From the NCBI GenBank assembly GCA_045599305.1, contig JAZRVU010000046.1, forward strand, positions 1 to 21,410: a stretch of 21,410 bases of DNA, read 5' to 3'. Position numbers and translations under genes: made by a program. Below, piece by piece: positions 1 through 7,491 of this stretch (the stretch's first letter is position 1; every line of letters starts with the position of its first letter). The notes under the pieces were generated by a model, which had not been told where the DNA came from, ran no database searches, and saw nothing but the letters and a program-made list of their open reading frames with translations. The DNA is from SIG588 sp045599305. Lineage in GTDB: Bacteria > Bacillota > Clostridia > Oscillospirales > Acutalibacteraceae.

Positions 1-40
1 TGAAAGTTTAACTGCGTTTTTATTCAGAAAGGACGTGCTG

Positions 41-1054
41 ATGATGAAAGGATATCTCTGGCTTTGTGTACTGGTCACCGTTTTGCTGCTGGTGCTGCCT
101 CTGCAGACCTTCGGCATGAACACCGCACCCGCTCCCGCGCCCGACCCGGCACCCACTGCGACTGCCGCGGCCACCACGACCACCGCGTCCACCGCGCCCA
201 CCGAGGCGGCGAACACCGTGCCGGGCGGTGAATTCCGGGTAGCCGTCGCGGGTGAGGTGGTCACGGTGGATGAGCGCACCTTTTTGATCGGCACGCTGGC
301 GGCGGAGATGTACCCCACCTACCACACCGAGGCGCTCAAAGCGCAGGCGGTCGCCGCCTACACCTACTACGGCTATGAGCGGGACGCCGCCCGGCAGAAA
401 GGCGAGGCGGCCGACTTCGACGATGTGCCCTCCACCTTTCCGGCGCTCTATTCCGAAGAGGGGCTGCGCGCCCGTTTCGGGGACAAGTTCGGGGAATACT
501 ACGCCAAGCTGTGCGAGGCGGTGGACGCGGTGTTCGGGCAGCGCATTTACTATGAGGGGGAGCCGATCATGGCGGTCTACCACGCCATGTCGGCCGAACA
601 GACCGAGACGGCCGGGGTGATCTGGGGCAAGGATCTGCCCTATCTGCGCCCGGTGAAGAGCCCGGGAGACACGCTGGCGCCGTCTTATGAATCGGTGGTG
701 ACGGTGACGGTGACCGACTTCGCCGCCGCGGTGCAGGAGGCGGGCGCTACCCTTTCGGGGGACGCGGGCAATTGGATAGACGCCGCCGGGATCACCCGGT
801 CGGCGTCCGGCACGGTGACGGCGGTGAAGGTGGGCGATCAGACCTTTACGGGGCGGCAGCTGCGCGCCCTGTTCGGGCTGCGCTCCGCCGTCTTCACGGT
901 GGAATACCGCGCGGGGGTCGGCTTCGTGTTCACCGTGCACGGCTACGGTCACGGGGTGGGCATGAGCCAGTACGGCGCCGACTGTCTGGCCGCCGAGGGA
1001 AAGGACTACCGGGAGATCCTGCAGTACTATTACACGGGGGTCACGGTGGAGTAG
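41..1054 (+). CDS. SpoIID/LytB-domain protein (putative peptidoglycan lytic transglycosylase)
   Basis: A 337-residue protein with a short N-terminal hydrophobic segment (about residues 5-25) that should export or anchor it. A Pro/Ala/Thr-rich linker (about 28-60) joins this to a SpoIID domain. The domain begins around residue 64 and carries the LAAEM motif, whose Glu89 matches the catalytic Glu of Bacillus subtilis SpoIID. It continues with AQAVAAYTYY, YHAMSAEQTETA, WGKDLPYL and, near the C-terminus, HGYGHGVGMSQYGA plus the ILQYYYTG tail. SpoIID cleaves glycan strands during engulfment, and LytB-type relatives modify amidase activity. I chose the ATG at 41 because AAAGGA (28-33) lies 7 nt upstream; an in-frame GTG at 35 sits too close to that site. 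The usual spoIID neighbours (spoIIQ, murA) are absent, so this may be a paralogue and not the engulfment enzyme itself. Family confidence is high; the sporulation role is uncertain. Confidence 0.88.
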   Translation: MMKGYLWLCVLVTVLLLVLPLQTFGMNTAPAPAPDPAPTATAAATTTTASTAPTEAANTVPGGEFRVAVAGEVVTVDERTFLIGTLAAEMYPTYHTEALKAQAVAAYTYYGYERDAARQKGEAADFDDVPSTFPALYSEEGLRARFGDKFGEYYAKLCEAVDAVFGQRIYYEGEPIMAVYHAMSAEQTETAGVIWGKDLPYLRPVKSPGDTLAPSYESVVTVTVTDFAAAVQEAGATLSGDAGNWIDAAGITRSASGTVTAVKVGDQTFTGRQLRALFGLRSAVFTVEYRAGVGFVFTVHGYGHGVGMSQYGADCLAAEGKDYREILQYYYTGVTVE

Positions 1055-1083
1055 TTGCAAAATGAAAAATTATATGGTATACT
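1055..1083 (+). promoter_or_regulatory. Sigma-A-type promoter of the DEAD-box helicase gene
   Basis: TTGCAA (1055-1060), a 17-bp spacer, then TATACT (1078-1083) preceded by TGG, giving an extended -10. It starts 1 nt after the spoIID-like stop codon, so the helicase has its own start site. No terminator is visible between the two genes, so read-through remains possible. Confidence 0.65.
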
Positions 1084-1132
1084 TATTGAAAGCATCATCA
1101 TTGCATCATCAATAACAGGATAGGAAGATCCC

Positions 1133-2863
1133 ATGCAGTTTCAACAACTCAATCTCATCTCACCGCTGCTGAAAGCGGTACAGGCGGCGGGGTATGTCAC
1201 CCCCTCGCCCATACAGGAAAAGACCATTCCGCTGGTGCTGTCCGGCCGGGACGTGCTGGGCTGTGCCCAGACCGGCACCGGCAAGACGGCGGCGTTCGCA
1301 CTGCCCATTCTGCAGCGGCTGCACCGCAGCCGGCCGCAGGGCGGCGGCCGTCCCATCCGGGCGCTGATCCTCACCCCCACGCGGGAACTGGCGATCCAGA
1401 TATTCGAAAACTTCCGTGACTACGGGCACGATCTGCCGCTGCGCACCGCCGTGATCTTCGGCGGGGTGGGACAAGCCCCGCAGGTGGAGGCACTGAAAGC
1501 GGGCGTGGACATTCTGGTGGCCACCCCCGGCCGCCTGAACGATCTGATCGGGCAGGGCTTCATCCGGCTGGAGACACTGGAGATCTTTGTGTTGGACGAG
1601 GCCGACCGCATGCTGGATATGGGCTTTTTGCACGATGTGAAAAAAGTGATCGCGCTGCTGCCCAAAAAGCGGCAGACGCTGTTTTTCTCCGCCACCATGC
1701 CACCCGCGGTGGAGGAGCTGGCACTGGGTCTGCTGACCGACCCCGCCACCGTCAAGATCTCCCCCGTCACCAAAACGGTGGACAAGATCGCGCAGTCGGT
1801 GTTTTTCGTGAAAAAAGCGGACAAGGTCGACCTGCTGCTCTGGCTGCTGGAGGAGCGGCACATGGAGGCGGTGCTGGTGTTCAACCGCACCAAGCACGGT
1901 GCCAATCAGCTGGCGGAAAAACTCACACGCGCCGGGGTACAGGCCATGGCCATCCACGGCAACAAGAGCCAGACCGCCCGGCAGGAGGCGCTCGGCCGCT
2001 TCAAGGCCGGCAAGCTGCGGGTGCTGGTCGCGACCGATATCGCCGCCCGCGGCATCGACGTGGCGGAACTGCCCTTTGTCATCAATTTCCATGTGCCGGA
2101 CACCCCGGAGGCGTACATCCACCGTATCGGCCGCACCGGCCGTGCGGGTCTGGAGGGCGAGGCCATCACCCTGTGCTGCGCCGAGGAACTGGAGGACTGG
2201 CGGGATATCGAAAAGCACACCAAGCAATCCGTGCCGGTGGGTACCTACCGCTGGTCGGTGACCGATATGCAGCCGGAGGCGGCGCCCCCGCGGGAGCCCC
2301 GTCCGCCGCGGCCGGAAAAGGCGCAGGCCAAGCAAAAGGCCGAAAAGCCGCCGCGCGCCGAACAACAAAAGCCGAAAAAGGCACCGCGTGCCGAGCAGCC
2401 CAAACCGACGGAAAAGCCCCGCCGCGAAGAGCCGAAGCAGGCCGCCTCTGTTCAAAAGCCGCAGGACGCCGAAGTGCGGCAGCCGGCCGAAAGCCCGGCC
2501 GCCCCGCGGGGAAAGAGCGGCTCCATGGGTGCCGCCTATGCCGCGCGCTACGGCAGCCGCCCGGTGCGCCCCTTCCAGTCGCGGGTGACGCTTGCCCCCA
2601 AAGCAGAGGACTTCCCGCCCCCGCCGGCCGCGACCGGTGTGAGCGGCACCCGGCTGCAAAACTGGTCGGCCGATGATCTGCCGGAGAGACGGCGCATCAC
2701 CGGGGACTGGGACACCCTGCCCCCCGAAGAGGAGGCACCGTCCCCTGCCCCGTCGGCACCGGCCGCAACGCCCGAAAACGGCGGACAGCCGAAAAGGCGC
2801 CGTCACCGCGGCGGACGCCGCCACCATAAATCCTCTGCAAACGGTCAGAATGAAAAGGAATGA
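1133..2863 (+). CDS. DEAD-box ATP-dependent RNA helicase, RhlE/CshA-like
   Basis: A 576-residue RNA helicase. RecA domain 1 has the Q-motif region (Phe3 and Gln28), Walker A AQTGTGKT (45-52), PTREL (82-86), TPGR (131-134), DEAD (155-158) and SAT (186-188). RecA domain 2 has the arginine-finger motif HRIGRTGR (330-337). All catalytic motifs are intact, so it should unwind or remodel RNA in ribosome assembly, mRNA decay or cold response. From about residue 380 follows a roughly 195-residue low-complexity tail rich in Lys, Pro, Ala, Arg and Glu, ending in a strongly basic KRRRHRGGRRHHK patch. This is probably a disordered RNA-binding extension, not a folded domain. The ATG at 1133 is preceded by AGGA and TAGGAAG ribosome-site-like sequences. 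The final codons overlap the ribosome site of the downstream phosphatase gene, so the two are probably co-translated. Which DEAD-box subfamily it belongs to cannot be fixed here. Confidence 0.93.
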   Translation: MQFQQLNLISPLLKAVQAAGYVTPSPIQEKTIPLVLSGRDVLGCAQTGTGKTAAFALPILQRLHRSRPQGGGRPIRALILTPTRELAIQIFENFRDYGHDLPLRTAVIFGGVGQAPQVEALKAGVDILVATPGRLNDLIGQGFIRLETLEIFVLDEADRMLDMGFLHDVKKVIALLPKKRQTLFFSATMPPAVEELALGLLTDPATVKISPVTKTVDKIAQSVFFVKKADKVDLLLWLLEERHMEAVLVFNRTKHGANQLAEKLTRAGVQAMAIHGNKSQTARQEALGRFKAGKLRVLVATDIAARGIDVAELPFVINFHVPDTPEAYIHRIGRTGRAGLEGEAITLCCAEELEDWRDIEKHTKQSVPVGTYRWSVTDMQPEAAPPREPRPPRPEKAQAKQKAEKPPRAEQQKPKKAPRAEQPKPTEKPRREEPKQAASVQKPQDAEVRQPAESPAAPRGKSGSMGAAYAARYGSRPVRPFQSRVTLAPKAEDFPPPPAATGVSGTRLQNWSADDLPERRRITGDWDTLPPEEEAPSPAPSAPAATPENGGQPKRRRHRGGRRHHKSSANGQNEKE

Positions 2864-2868
2864 TCCCC

Positions 2869-3510
2869 ATGAAAACTGATTTGATCCTGATCCGCCACGG
2901 TTACAGTGAATCCAACCGCGGCGATTGGTACACCGGCCACACCGATGTGGCATTGACGGACGTCGGCATCATGCAGGCCGAAAAATGTGCCGAGGCACTG
3001 GCCGGCCGCCGCATAGACGCACTCTTTGCCAGCGATCTGAAGCGGACACAGCAGACCGCCGCCCCCATTGCCCGCCTCACCGGCCTGCCGGTGCAATTGC
3101 GGCGGGAACTGCGGGAGATCAACGGCGGCGAATGGGAGCATCAGCCTTTCGATCAACTGCGAAAGCGGTACCCCGAAGCCTACGGCATCTGGTGCCGGGA
3201 CATCGGCCGTGCCGCCTGTCCCGGCGGTGAAAGCGTAGCGGAAATGGCCGCCCGCATTCTCACCGCGGTGGGCAAGATCGCCGAAGAATATGCCGGCAAG
3301 ACGGTCTGCATCGTCACCCACGCCACCCCCCTCAGGGCGATCTGCACGAAAGCCGCCGGCCTGCCGATAGAGGATATGGCGCATATCCCGTGGGTGCGCA
3401 ACGCAAGCATCAACTATTTCACCTATGAGGACGGCCGCCTCACCGCCGTCTCCACCGACAATGTGGATCATCTGGGGGAATATGCCACCGCACGTCCCAG
3501 CGGTGTATGA
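2869..3510 (+). CDS. Histidine phosphatase family protein (phosphoglycerate mutase-like)
   Basis: A 213-residue cytoplasmic protein of the histidine phosphatase superfamily. The phospho-accepting RHG motif is at residues 9-11 (His10). Arg59, the likely proton-donor Glu83 (in REINGGEWE) and the second catalytic histidine, His151 (in VTHATP), are all present, so the protein should be active. Family members include cofactor-dependent phosphoglycerate mutase, alpha-ribazole phosphatase (CobC) and broad-specificity PhoE-type phosphatases. The length and the LREINGGEWE region fit the small phosphatases better than true dPGM, and no cobalamin genes lie nearby. An ATG at 2860 overlaps the helicase stop codon, but AAAAGGAA directly abuts it. 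The ATG at 2869 has AGGA 9 nt upstream and starts the usual MKTDLILIRHG, so I prefer it. The substrate is unknown. Confidence 0.88.
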   Translation: MKTDLILIRHGYSESNRGDWYTGHTDVALTDVGIMQAEKCAEALAGRRIDALFASDLKRTQQTAAPIARLTGLPVQLRRELREINGGEWEHQPFDQLRKRYPEAYGIWCRDIGRAACPGGESVAEMAARILTAVGKIAEEYAGKTVCIVTHATPLRAICTKAAGLPIEDMAHIPWVRNASINYFTYEDGRLTAVSTDNVDHLGEYATARPSGV

Positions 3511-3521
3511 GTAAAAATGAA

Positions 3522-3558
3522 CAAGGACTGTGGTCGATCGGCCACAGTCCTTGCTTTT
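3522..3558. terminator. Two-way intrinsic terminator between convergent genes
   Basis: The stem CAAGGACTGTGG (3522-3533) pairs perfectly with CCACAGTCCTTG (3542-3553). It is followed by CTTTTTC on the plus strand. On the minus strand it is followed a few bases on by the T-run opposite AAAAA at about 3513-3517. It can therefore end both the phosphatase transcript and the GH78 operon. Confidence 0.85.
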
Positions 3559-3561
3559 TCT

Positions 3562-5868
3562 TTATTTTGCCGTCAACAGGAAACGGTGTGTCCCGGCACC
3601 GATGGGTCTTCCGGCCTCGGAACAGGTGAAGCCGGACGGCGGGCAAAGGATACCCGTCATATCCGCCGGCACCGTGACGGTAAGCACCACATCGGCGCCC
3701 TCCCGCTCCCAACGGCAGCGCAGGTCGCGGTGGTGTGCCTCGGCCCACGAGAGGCCCGCCGGGAACTGCGGCGTCAGCCGGAAAGCGGCGGGCGAGTCGA
3801 TCTTCAGCCCCGCGATCTCGCCGATCATGAAGCTGCTGACGTCCCCGTAGAAATGGTGGTTCAGCGAATAGGTCTCCCCTTGGGGATCGAGCCACATCTC
3901 GAACAGCGTGGTGGCACCCTGTGCGAGCCAGCAGCCGTATCCGGTGCGGCCGGTGTCCAAAATCATGCGGCAGGCAAGGTCGATCTCCCCCATGTCGGCC
4001 AGCACGTGATAGATATACCGCAGGCCGATCATGCCGCAGGCGCTGATATCGCCGTCGCGGTGGATGATCTCCAGCAGTTTTTTTCGTGCCGCGGGCAGCT
4101 CGGCCTCATCGAAGAGCCCCATGCCCAGCGCCACCGCCTGTGAGGTCTGGCAGTCGCCCGCCACCGTGAGAGTCTCGCGGTCGATCAGGTGGGTGCGGAT
4201 GGCGGCGCGCATATCGGCCGCAAACTGCGCCGCCTCGGCGCTTTCGGCGGTCAGCCCCACCGCCGCACACATCTCGGCCGCCTTGCGGCCGATGTCATAC
4301 AGCTCGGCGCTGTCGGTGAACTCCAGCGGCGAGACGATGCCGTGGTTTTGCTCCTCGTTCGGGTCGCACCAGTCGCCCAGTCCGAAGGCCGCCAGCCCTT
4401 TTTCCGAAAGGCGGGTGCGGGCATAGCGGAAATAGCGCAGCATCATATCGGCGTTGTCCCGCACCGCGTCGGTGTCGCCGTCATAGCGCCAGATGTAATA
4501 GGGCAGGTTGACGCACGCCGCGTCCCACGCGGGGCCGTTGCCCCACGCGAATCCCCATCCGCCGGTGGGGATGATGCCGGGCAGAGCGCCGTCTTCCCGC
4601 TGGGCATAGCGGATATTGCACAGCCACTCCTTCATCAGATCCTTCACGTCCAGATTGAGCAGCATATGCTCCGCCGAGACGGAGGCGTCGCCCGTCCAGC
4701 CGTTTTTCTCGCGGTGGGGACAGTCGGTGGGGAAATAGAAGAAATTGGAGAGATCCGACCGGCGGGTGCATTCCTGCAGACGCACGAGCCGCTCGTCCGA
4801 GCAGGCAAAATCGCCCCGTGCGGCGATATCGGAGGACTGCTCCAGCAGCACCAGCGTATCCGGCCCGATCTGCTCGGGCAGCAGTCCCTCCACAAAGGCG
4901 TAGCGGAAGCCGTCATATTTGAAGCAGGGGGTGAACACCTCCCGCCCGCCGCGGCAGGTGAAGACGTCCACCTGCCCGTATTCCAGATATTTTTCGGTCG
5001 CGCCGGGGCGGTCGAAGATGGTGTTGTTCACCGAGGGGGTACCGTTCACCAGATGCTCCATGTGGCGAATGGTGATCGTCTGACCCGACTGACCGTTGAT
5101 ACGCAGGCGGGTCACACCGGCGGTGTTCACCCCGAAATCGAAGACGTAGACGTTCTCCCGCTCGGTGCCGGGCAGAGGTGCCGCTCCCTGCGCCGTGCTC
5201 TCGTGCGCGAAGGCAAGGCGGTCGTAATGCGTCACCTTCACCGGGCGGATCATCTGCCGCACCGCGATGGGCGGCACGGTGCACAGCCGCTTTTCGCCGC
5301 CCGGTGTCTCGCAGGGCAGTGCGGGCGTCCAGCCGGCGGCATCGAAACCGGGATACTGCCAGCGCGCCGGCTCCAGCCGGGAATCCACGCGGCAGCCCAT
5401 GCGCTCATCGTCCCATATCACCGACGAGGGATGGGTGAGGAACTGCTCGTCCGCCTCCACCGTCACCGTCTGCCCGCCGCAGATGGCCTCCAGACAGAGC
5501 GCCACGCACACCGGGCCGCGGCAGGGGGCGCAGTTGAAGCCCCAGATGAAGCCGCCGAATCCATTGCGGAAGCCGTTGCCTAGCTGCACGCCGATAACGT
5601 TTTCGCCCGGCATCAGCCGTCCGCGCAGATCATAGCGGTCGTAATAGCAAATATGGTCGGTATTGCTGATGTAGGGAGCGAGCGGCCCCTTGGTCACCTC
5701 GGCCCCGTTGATCCACAGACGGTAAAAGCCCAATCCGCAGATGGTGATCTCGGCCGTCTCGGGATACGCGTCCAGCGTAAAGGTGCGGCGCAGATAGGGC
5801 GACGGCACCGGATGGTCGAAGTCACAGCGATCGTGGGTGGCACAGATGAATTTCTCCGAAAGCTTCAC
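3562..5868 (-). CDS. Alpha-L-rhamnosidase, glycoside hydrolase family 78
   Basis: A 768-residue GH78 enzyme that removes terminal alpha-L-rhamnose from plant glycosides or pectic fragments by inversion. The N-terminal beta-sandwich (about 1-330) holds the rhamnosidase-N signature GFYRLWINGAEV, GPLAPY and GNGFRNGFGG. The (alpha/alpha)6 catalytic domain carries TDCPHREKNGWTGD, where Asp382, Glu387 and Asp394 match catalytic-site acids of characterised GH78 enzymes. Glu657, in TTLFEMW, matches the likely general base. SLNHHFYGDVSSF lies near the C-terminal beta domain. There is no signal peptide, so it probably acts in the cytoplasm on imported oligosaccharides. The start is a GTG at 5868 with GAGGAGG 8 nt upstream, and that ribosome site overlaps the stop codon of the preceding dehydratase gene. 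It is the last gene of the rsmI operon. Exact linkage specificity cannot be read from sequence. Confidence 0.92.
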   Translation of the reverse strand: MKLSEKFICATHDRCDFDHPVPSPYLRRTFTLDAYPETAEITICGLGFYRLWINGAEVTKGPLAPYISNTDHICYYDRYDLRGRLMPGENVIGVQLGNGFRNGFGGFIWGFNCAPCRGPVCVALCLEAICGGQTVTVEADEQFLTHPSSVIWDDERMGCRVDSRLEPARWQYPGFDAAGWTPALPCETPGGEKRLCTVPPIAVRQMIRPVKVTHYDRLAFAHESTAQGAAPLPGTERENVYVFDFGVNTAGVTRLRINGQSGQTITIRHMEHLVNGTPSVNNTIFDRPGATEKYLEYGQVDVFTCRGGREVFTPCFKYDGFRYAFVEGLLPEQIGPDTLVLLEQSSDIAARGDFACSDERLVRLQECTRRSDLSNFFYFPTDCPHREKNGWTGDASVSAEHMLLNLDVKDLMKEWLCNIRYAQREDGALPGIIPTGGWGFAWGNGPAWDAACVNLPYYIWRYDGDTDAVRDNADMMLRYFRYARTRLSEKGLAAFGLGDWCDPNEEQNHGIVSPLEFTDSAELYDIGRKAAEMCAAVGLTAESAEAAQFAADMRAAIRTHLIDRETLTVAGDCQTSQAVALGMGLFDEAELPAARKKLLEIIHRDGDISACGMIGLRYIYHVLADMGEIDLACRMILDTGRTGYGCWLAQGATTLFEMWLDPQGETYSLNHHFYGDVSSFMIGEIAGLKIDSPAAFRLTPQFPAGLSWAEAHHRDLRCRWEREGADVVLTVTVPADMTGILCPPSGFTCSEAGRPIGAGTHRFLLTAK

Positions 5869-5881
5869 GGGGCAGGCCTCC

Positions 5882-6928
5882 TCACAGTTTTTTCAGTTCT
5901 TCCCGAATGTAAGGCAACTCCAGCAGTTTCTGCTTCACCTGCTCCACCGTGAGCAATTCGGTGTTGCCGGAATTGAACTCGGTGAGCGGATTGCGCTCCA
6001 CATCCCCCTGCCGGAAATATTTATCGTAGTTGAGGCCGCGCTTGTCGCAGGGCACACGGAAGAAATCGCCCATGTCCACCGCGTTGGCACACTCCTCGTT
6101 GGTCAGCAGGGTCTCATACATCTTTTCGCCGTGGCGGATACCGATGACCTTGATATCGGCGGGGTCGCCGCCGAACAGCTCGCACACCGCCTGTGCCTGC
6201 ACGCCGATGGAGCAGGCGGGAGCCTTTTTTACCAGGATATCGCCGCTTTCGCCGTGCTCGAAGGCGAAGAGCACCAGCTCCACCGCCTCCTCGAGCGACA
6301 TGATGAAGCGGGTCATCTCCGGGTCGGTCACGGTGATGGGCTCGTGCTTGCGGATCTGGTCGATCCACAGCGGGATCACACTGCCGCGCGAGCACATCAC
6401 GTTGCCGTAGCGGGTGCAGCAGATACGGGTCTTTTCGGGCGACACGGTGCGGGACTTGGCCACGATCACCTTTTCCATCATCGCCTTGCTGGTACCCATG
6501 GCGTTCACGGGGTAGGCCGCCTTGTCGGTGGACAGGCAGATGACCGAGCGCACCCCCGCCTCGATGGCGGCGGTCAGCACGTTTTCGGTGCCGATGATGT
6601 TGGTGCGCACCGCCTCCATGGGGAAGAACTCACAGGAGGGCACCTGCTTGAGCGCCGCCGCGTGGAAGACATAGTCCACCCCCACCATGGCGGGACGGAT
6701 GGACTCAATGCTGCGCACATCGCCGATGTAAAACCGGATCTTGTCGGCGTGCTCCGGGAAGGTCGCCTGAAATTCATGGCGCATATCGTCCTGCTTTTTC
6801 TCGTCACGCGAAAAAACGCGGATCTCCCCGATATCGGTGGCAAGGAACCGGTGCAGCACCGCATTGCCGAAGCTGCCGGTGCCGCCGGTGATCAAAAGGG
6901 TCTTGCCGCAAAACACACTGCTTTTCAT
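5882..6928 (-). CDS. UDP-GlcNAc-type 4,6-dehydratase, CapE/FnlA-like SDR
   Basis: A 348-residue extended short-chain dehydrogenase. The NAD(P)-binding TGGTGSFG is at 14-21, followed by FSRDEKKQDDMR (39-50), HAAALKQVPSCEF (89-101) and STDKAAYPVNAMGTSK (133-148). RYGNVMCSRGSVIP and DPEMTRFIM follow further on. In this family the usual SDR YxxxK becomes MxxxK (Met144, Lys148 here), as in CapE-type UDP-GlcNAc 4,6-dehydratase/5-epimerases, which begin UDP-L-FucNAc synthesis; FlaA1/PseB keep the Tyr. The likely product is a UDP-4-keto-6-deoxy sugar for surface polysaccharide. The usual partners capF/fnlB and capG/fnlC are not in the window. The ATG at 6928 is preceded by GGGAG. It lies 15 nt after the upstream gene and 13 nt before the rhamnosidase. 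Family assignment is strong; the exact sugar is inferred. Confidence 0.88.
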   Translation of the reverse strand: MKSSVFCGKTLLITGGTGSFGNAVLHRFLATDIGEIRVFSRDEKKQDDMRHEFQATFPEHADKIRFYIGDVRSIESIRPAMVGVDYVFHAAALKQVPSCEFFPMEAVRTNIIGTENVLTAAIEAGVRSVICLSTDKAAYPVNAMGTSKAMMEKVIVAKSRTVSPEKTRICCTRYGNVMCSRGSVIPLWIDQIRKHEPITVTDPEMTRFIMSLEEAVELVLFAFEHGESGDILVKKAPACSIGVQAQAVCELFGGDPADIKVIGIRHGEKMYETLLTNEECANAVDMGDFFRVPCDKRGLNYDKYFRQGDVERNPLTEFNSGNTELLTVEQVKQKLLELPYIREELKKL

Positions 6929-6943
6929 ATGTATCTCTCCCGT

Positions 6944-7486
6944 TTATTCCAATACTTTCACGAACGCCTCGGCGTTATCGCGGATATATGCCACGCAGCG
7001 CGTCAGCGGCTGTTCGGCCGCCGCAGCGGCGGCGAACGCCTCGTCCGCCGTGCCGGGGGTCTCCTGCTGTGCCGTCACAGCGGCGGCACAGGCGGCGGCA
7101 CCGATCTGCGCAAAGCCGTCGGCCGCCAGCGGCAGAAACGGCGCGGTGGGAGTGGCCGTCACGGCCGCGAGCCCGTCGGCTTCGGCCTCCTTGGTCACCG
7201 CCCATACGCTGTAGACATTCACCTGTGCGTTCGACCACACCGCCGTCATGCGGTAGGGGTCGGGGCGCTTTTGGTCACAGTCGGCCAGCATGGCGCGAAT
7301 GACCTCGTTCACCAGCGTCTCGTCCGGCAGTGCGTCCAGTTTTTCCTTGGTCAGCACCTCCGCCGTATCCGTCTTCTCCTTGGCGGAGAGACGGTGCAGA
7401 TACCACGCGATCAGGGCGATGAGCAGCAGCAGGATAAGCGTCTTCACACCGCCCACGTTTTCGAAAAATGATGCCGCCAAAATCAT
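6944..7486 (-). CDS. Membrane-anchored Ala-rich protein of unknown function
   Basis: A 180-residue protein that I do not recognise. A single hydrophobic helix (about residues 14-32, LILLLLIALIAWYL) followed by HRLSAKEK predicts an N-terminal membrane anchor with a cytoplasmic C-terminal domain. That domain contains LDALPDETLVNEVIRAML and VNVYSVWAVTKEAEADGL, then a very Ala-rich stretch (GAAACAAAVTAQ, EAFAAAAAAEQP). The pattern of an acidic helix, NVYSVWAV and a GFAQIGAAACAA helix faintly recalls DUF4375/DMP19-type helical domains; this is a guess. I chose the ATG at 7486 because AAAAGGAG lies 8 nt upstream. A GTG at 7495 would overlap the rsmI stop codon but directly abuts that ribosome site. 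It lies 5 nt after rsmI, so it is surely co-transcribed. Confidence 0.7.
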   Translation of the reverse strand: MILAASFFENVGGVKTLILLLLIALIAWYLHRLSAKEKTDTAEVLTKEKLDALPDETLVNEVIRAMLADCDQKRPDPYRMTAVWSNAQVNVYSVWAVTKEAEADGLAAVTATPTAPFLPLAADGFAQIGAAACAAAVTAQQETPGTADEAFAAAAAAEQPLTRCVAYIRDNAEAFVKVLE

Positions 7487-7491
7487 ATCCG

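Noticed and set aside
20..1060. Long antisense open frame over the SpoIID-like gene
   Set aside because: Arg/His/Gly-rich translation with no domain; the opposite frame has a signal segment and all SpoIID motifs.
1160..2953. 597-codon antisense open frame over the helicase gene
   Set aside because: A by-product of GC-rich codons; the sense strand carries every DEAD-box motif.
4189..5583. 464-codon plus-strand frame over the rhamnosidase gene
   Set aside because: Mirror of a GC-rich GH78 gene; no family features.
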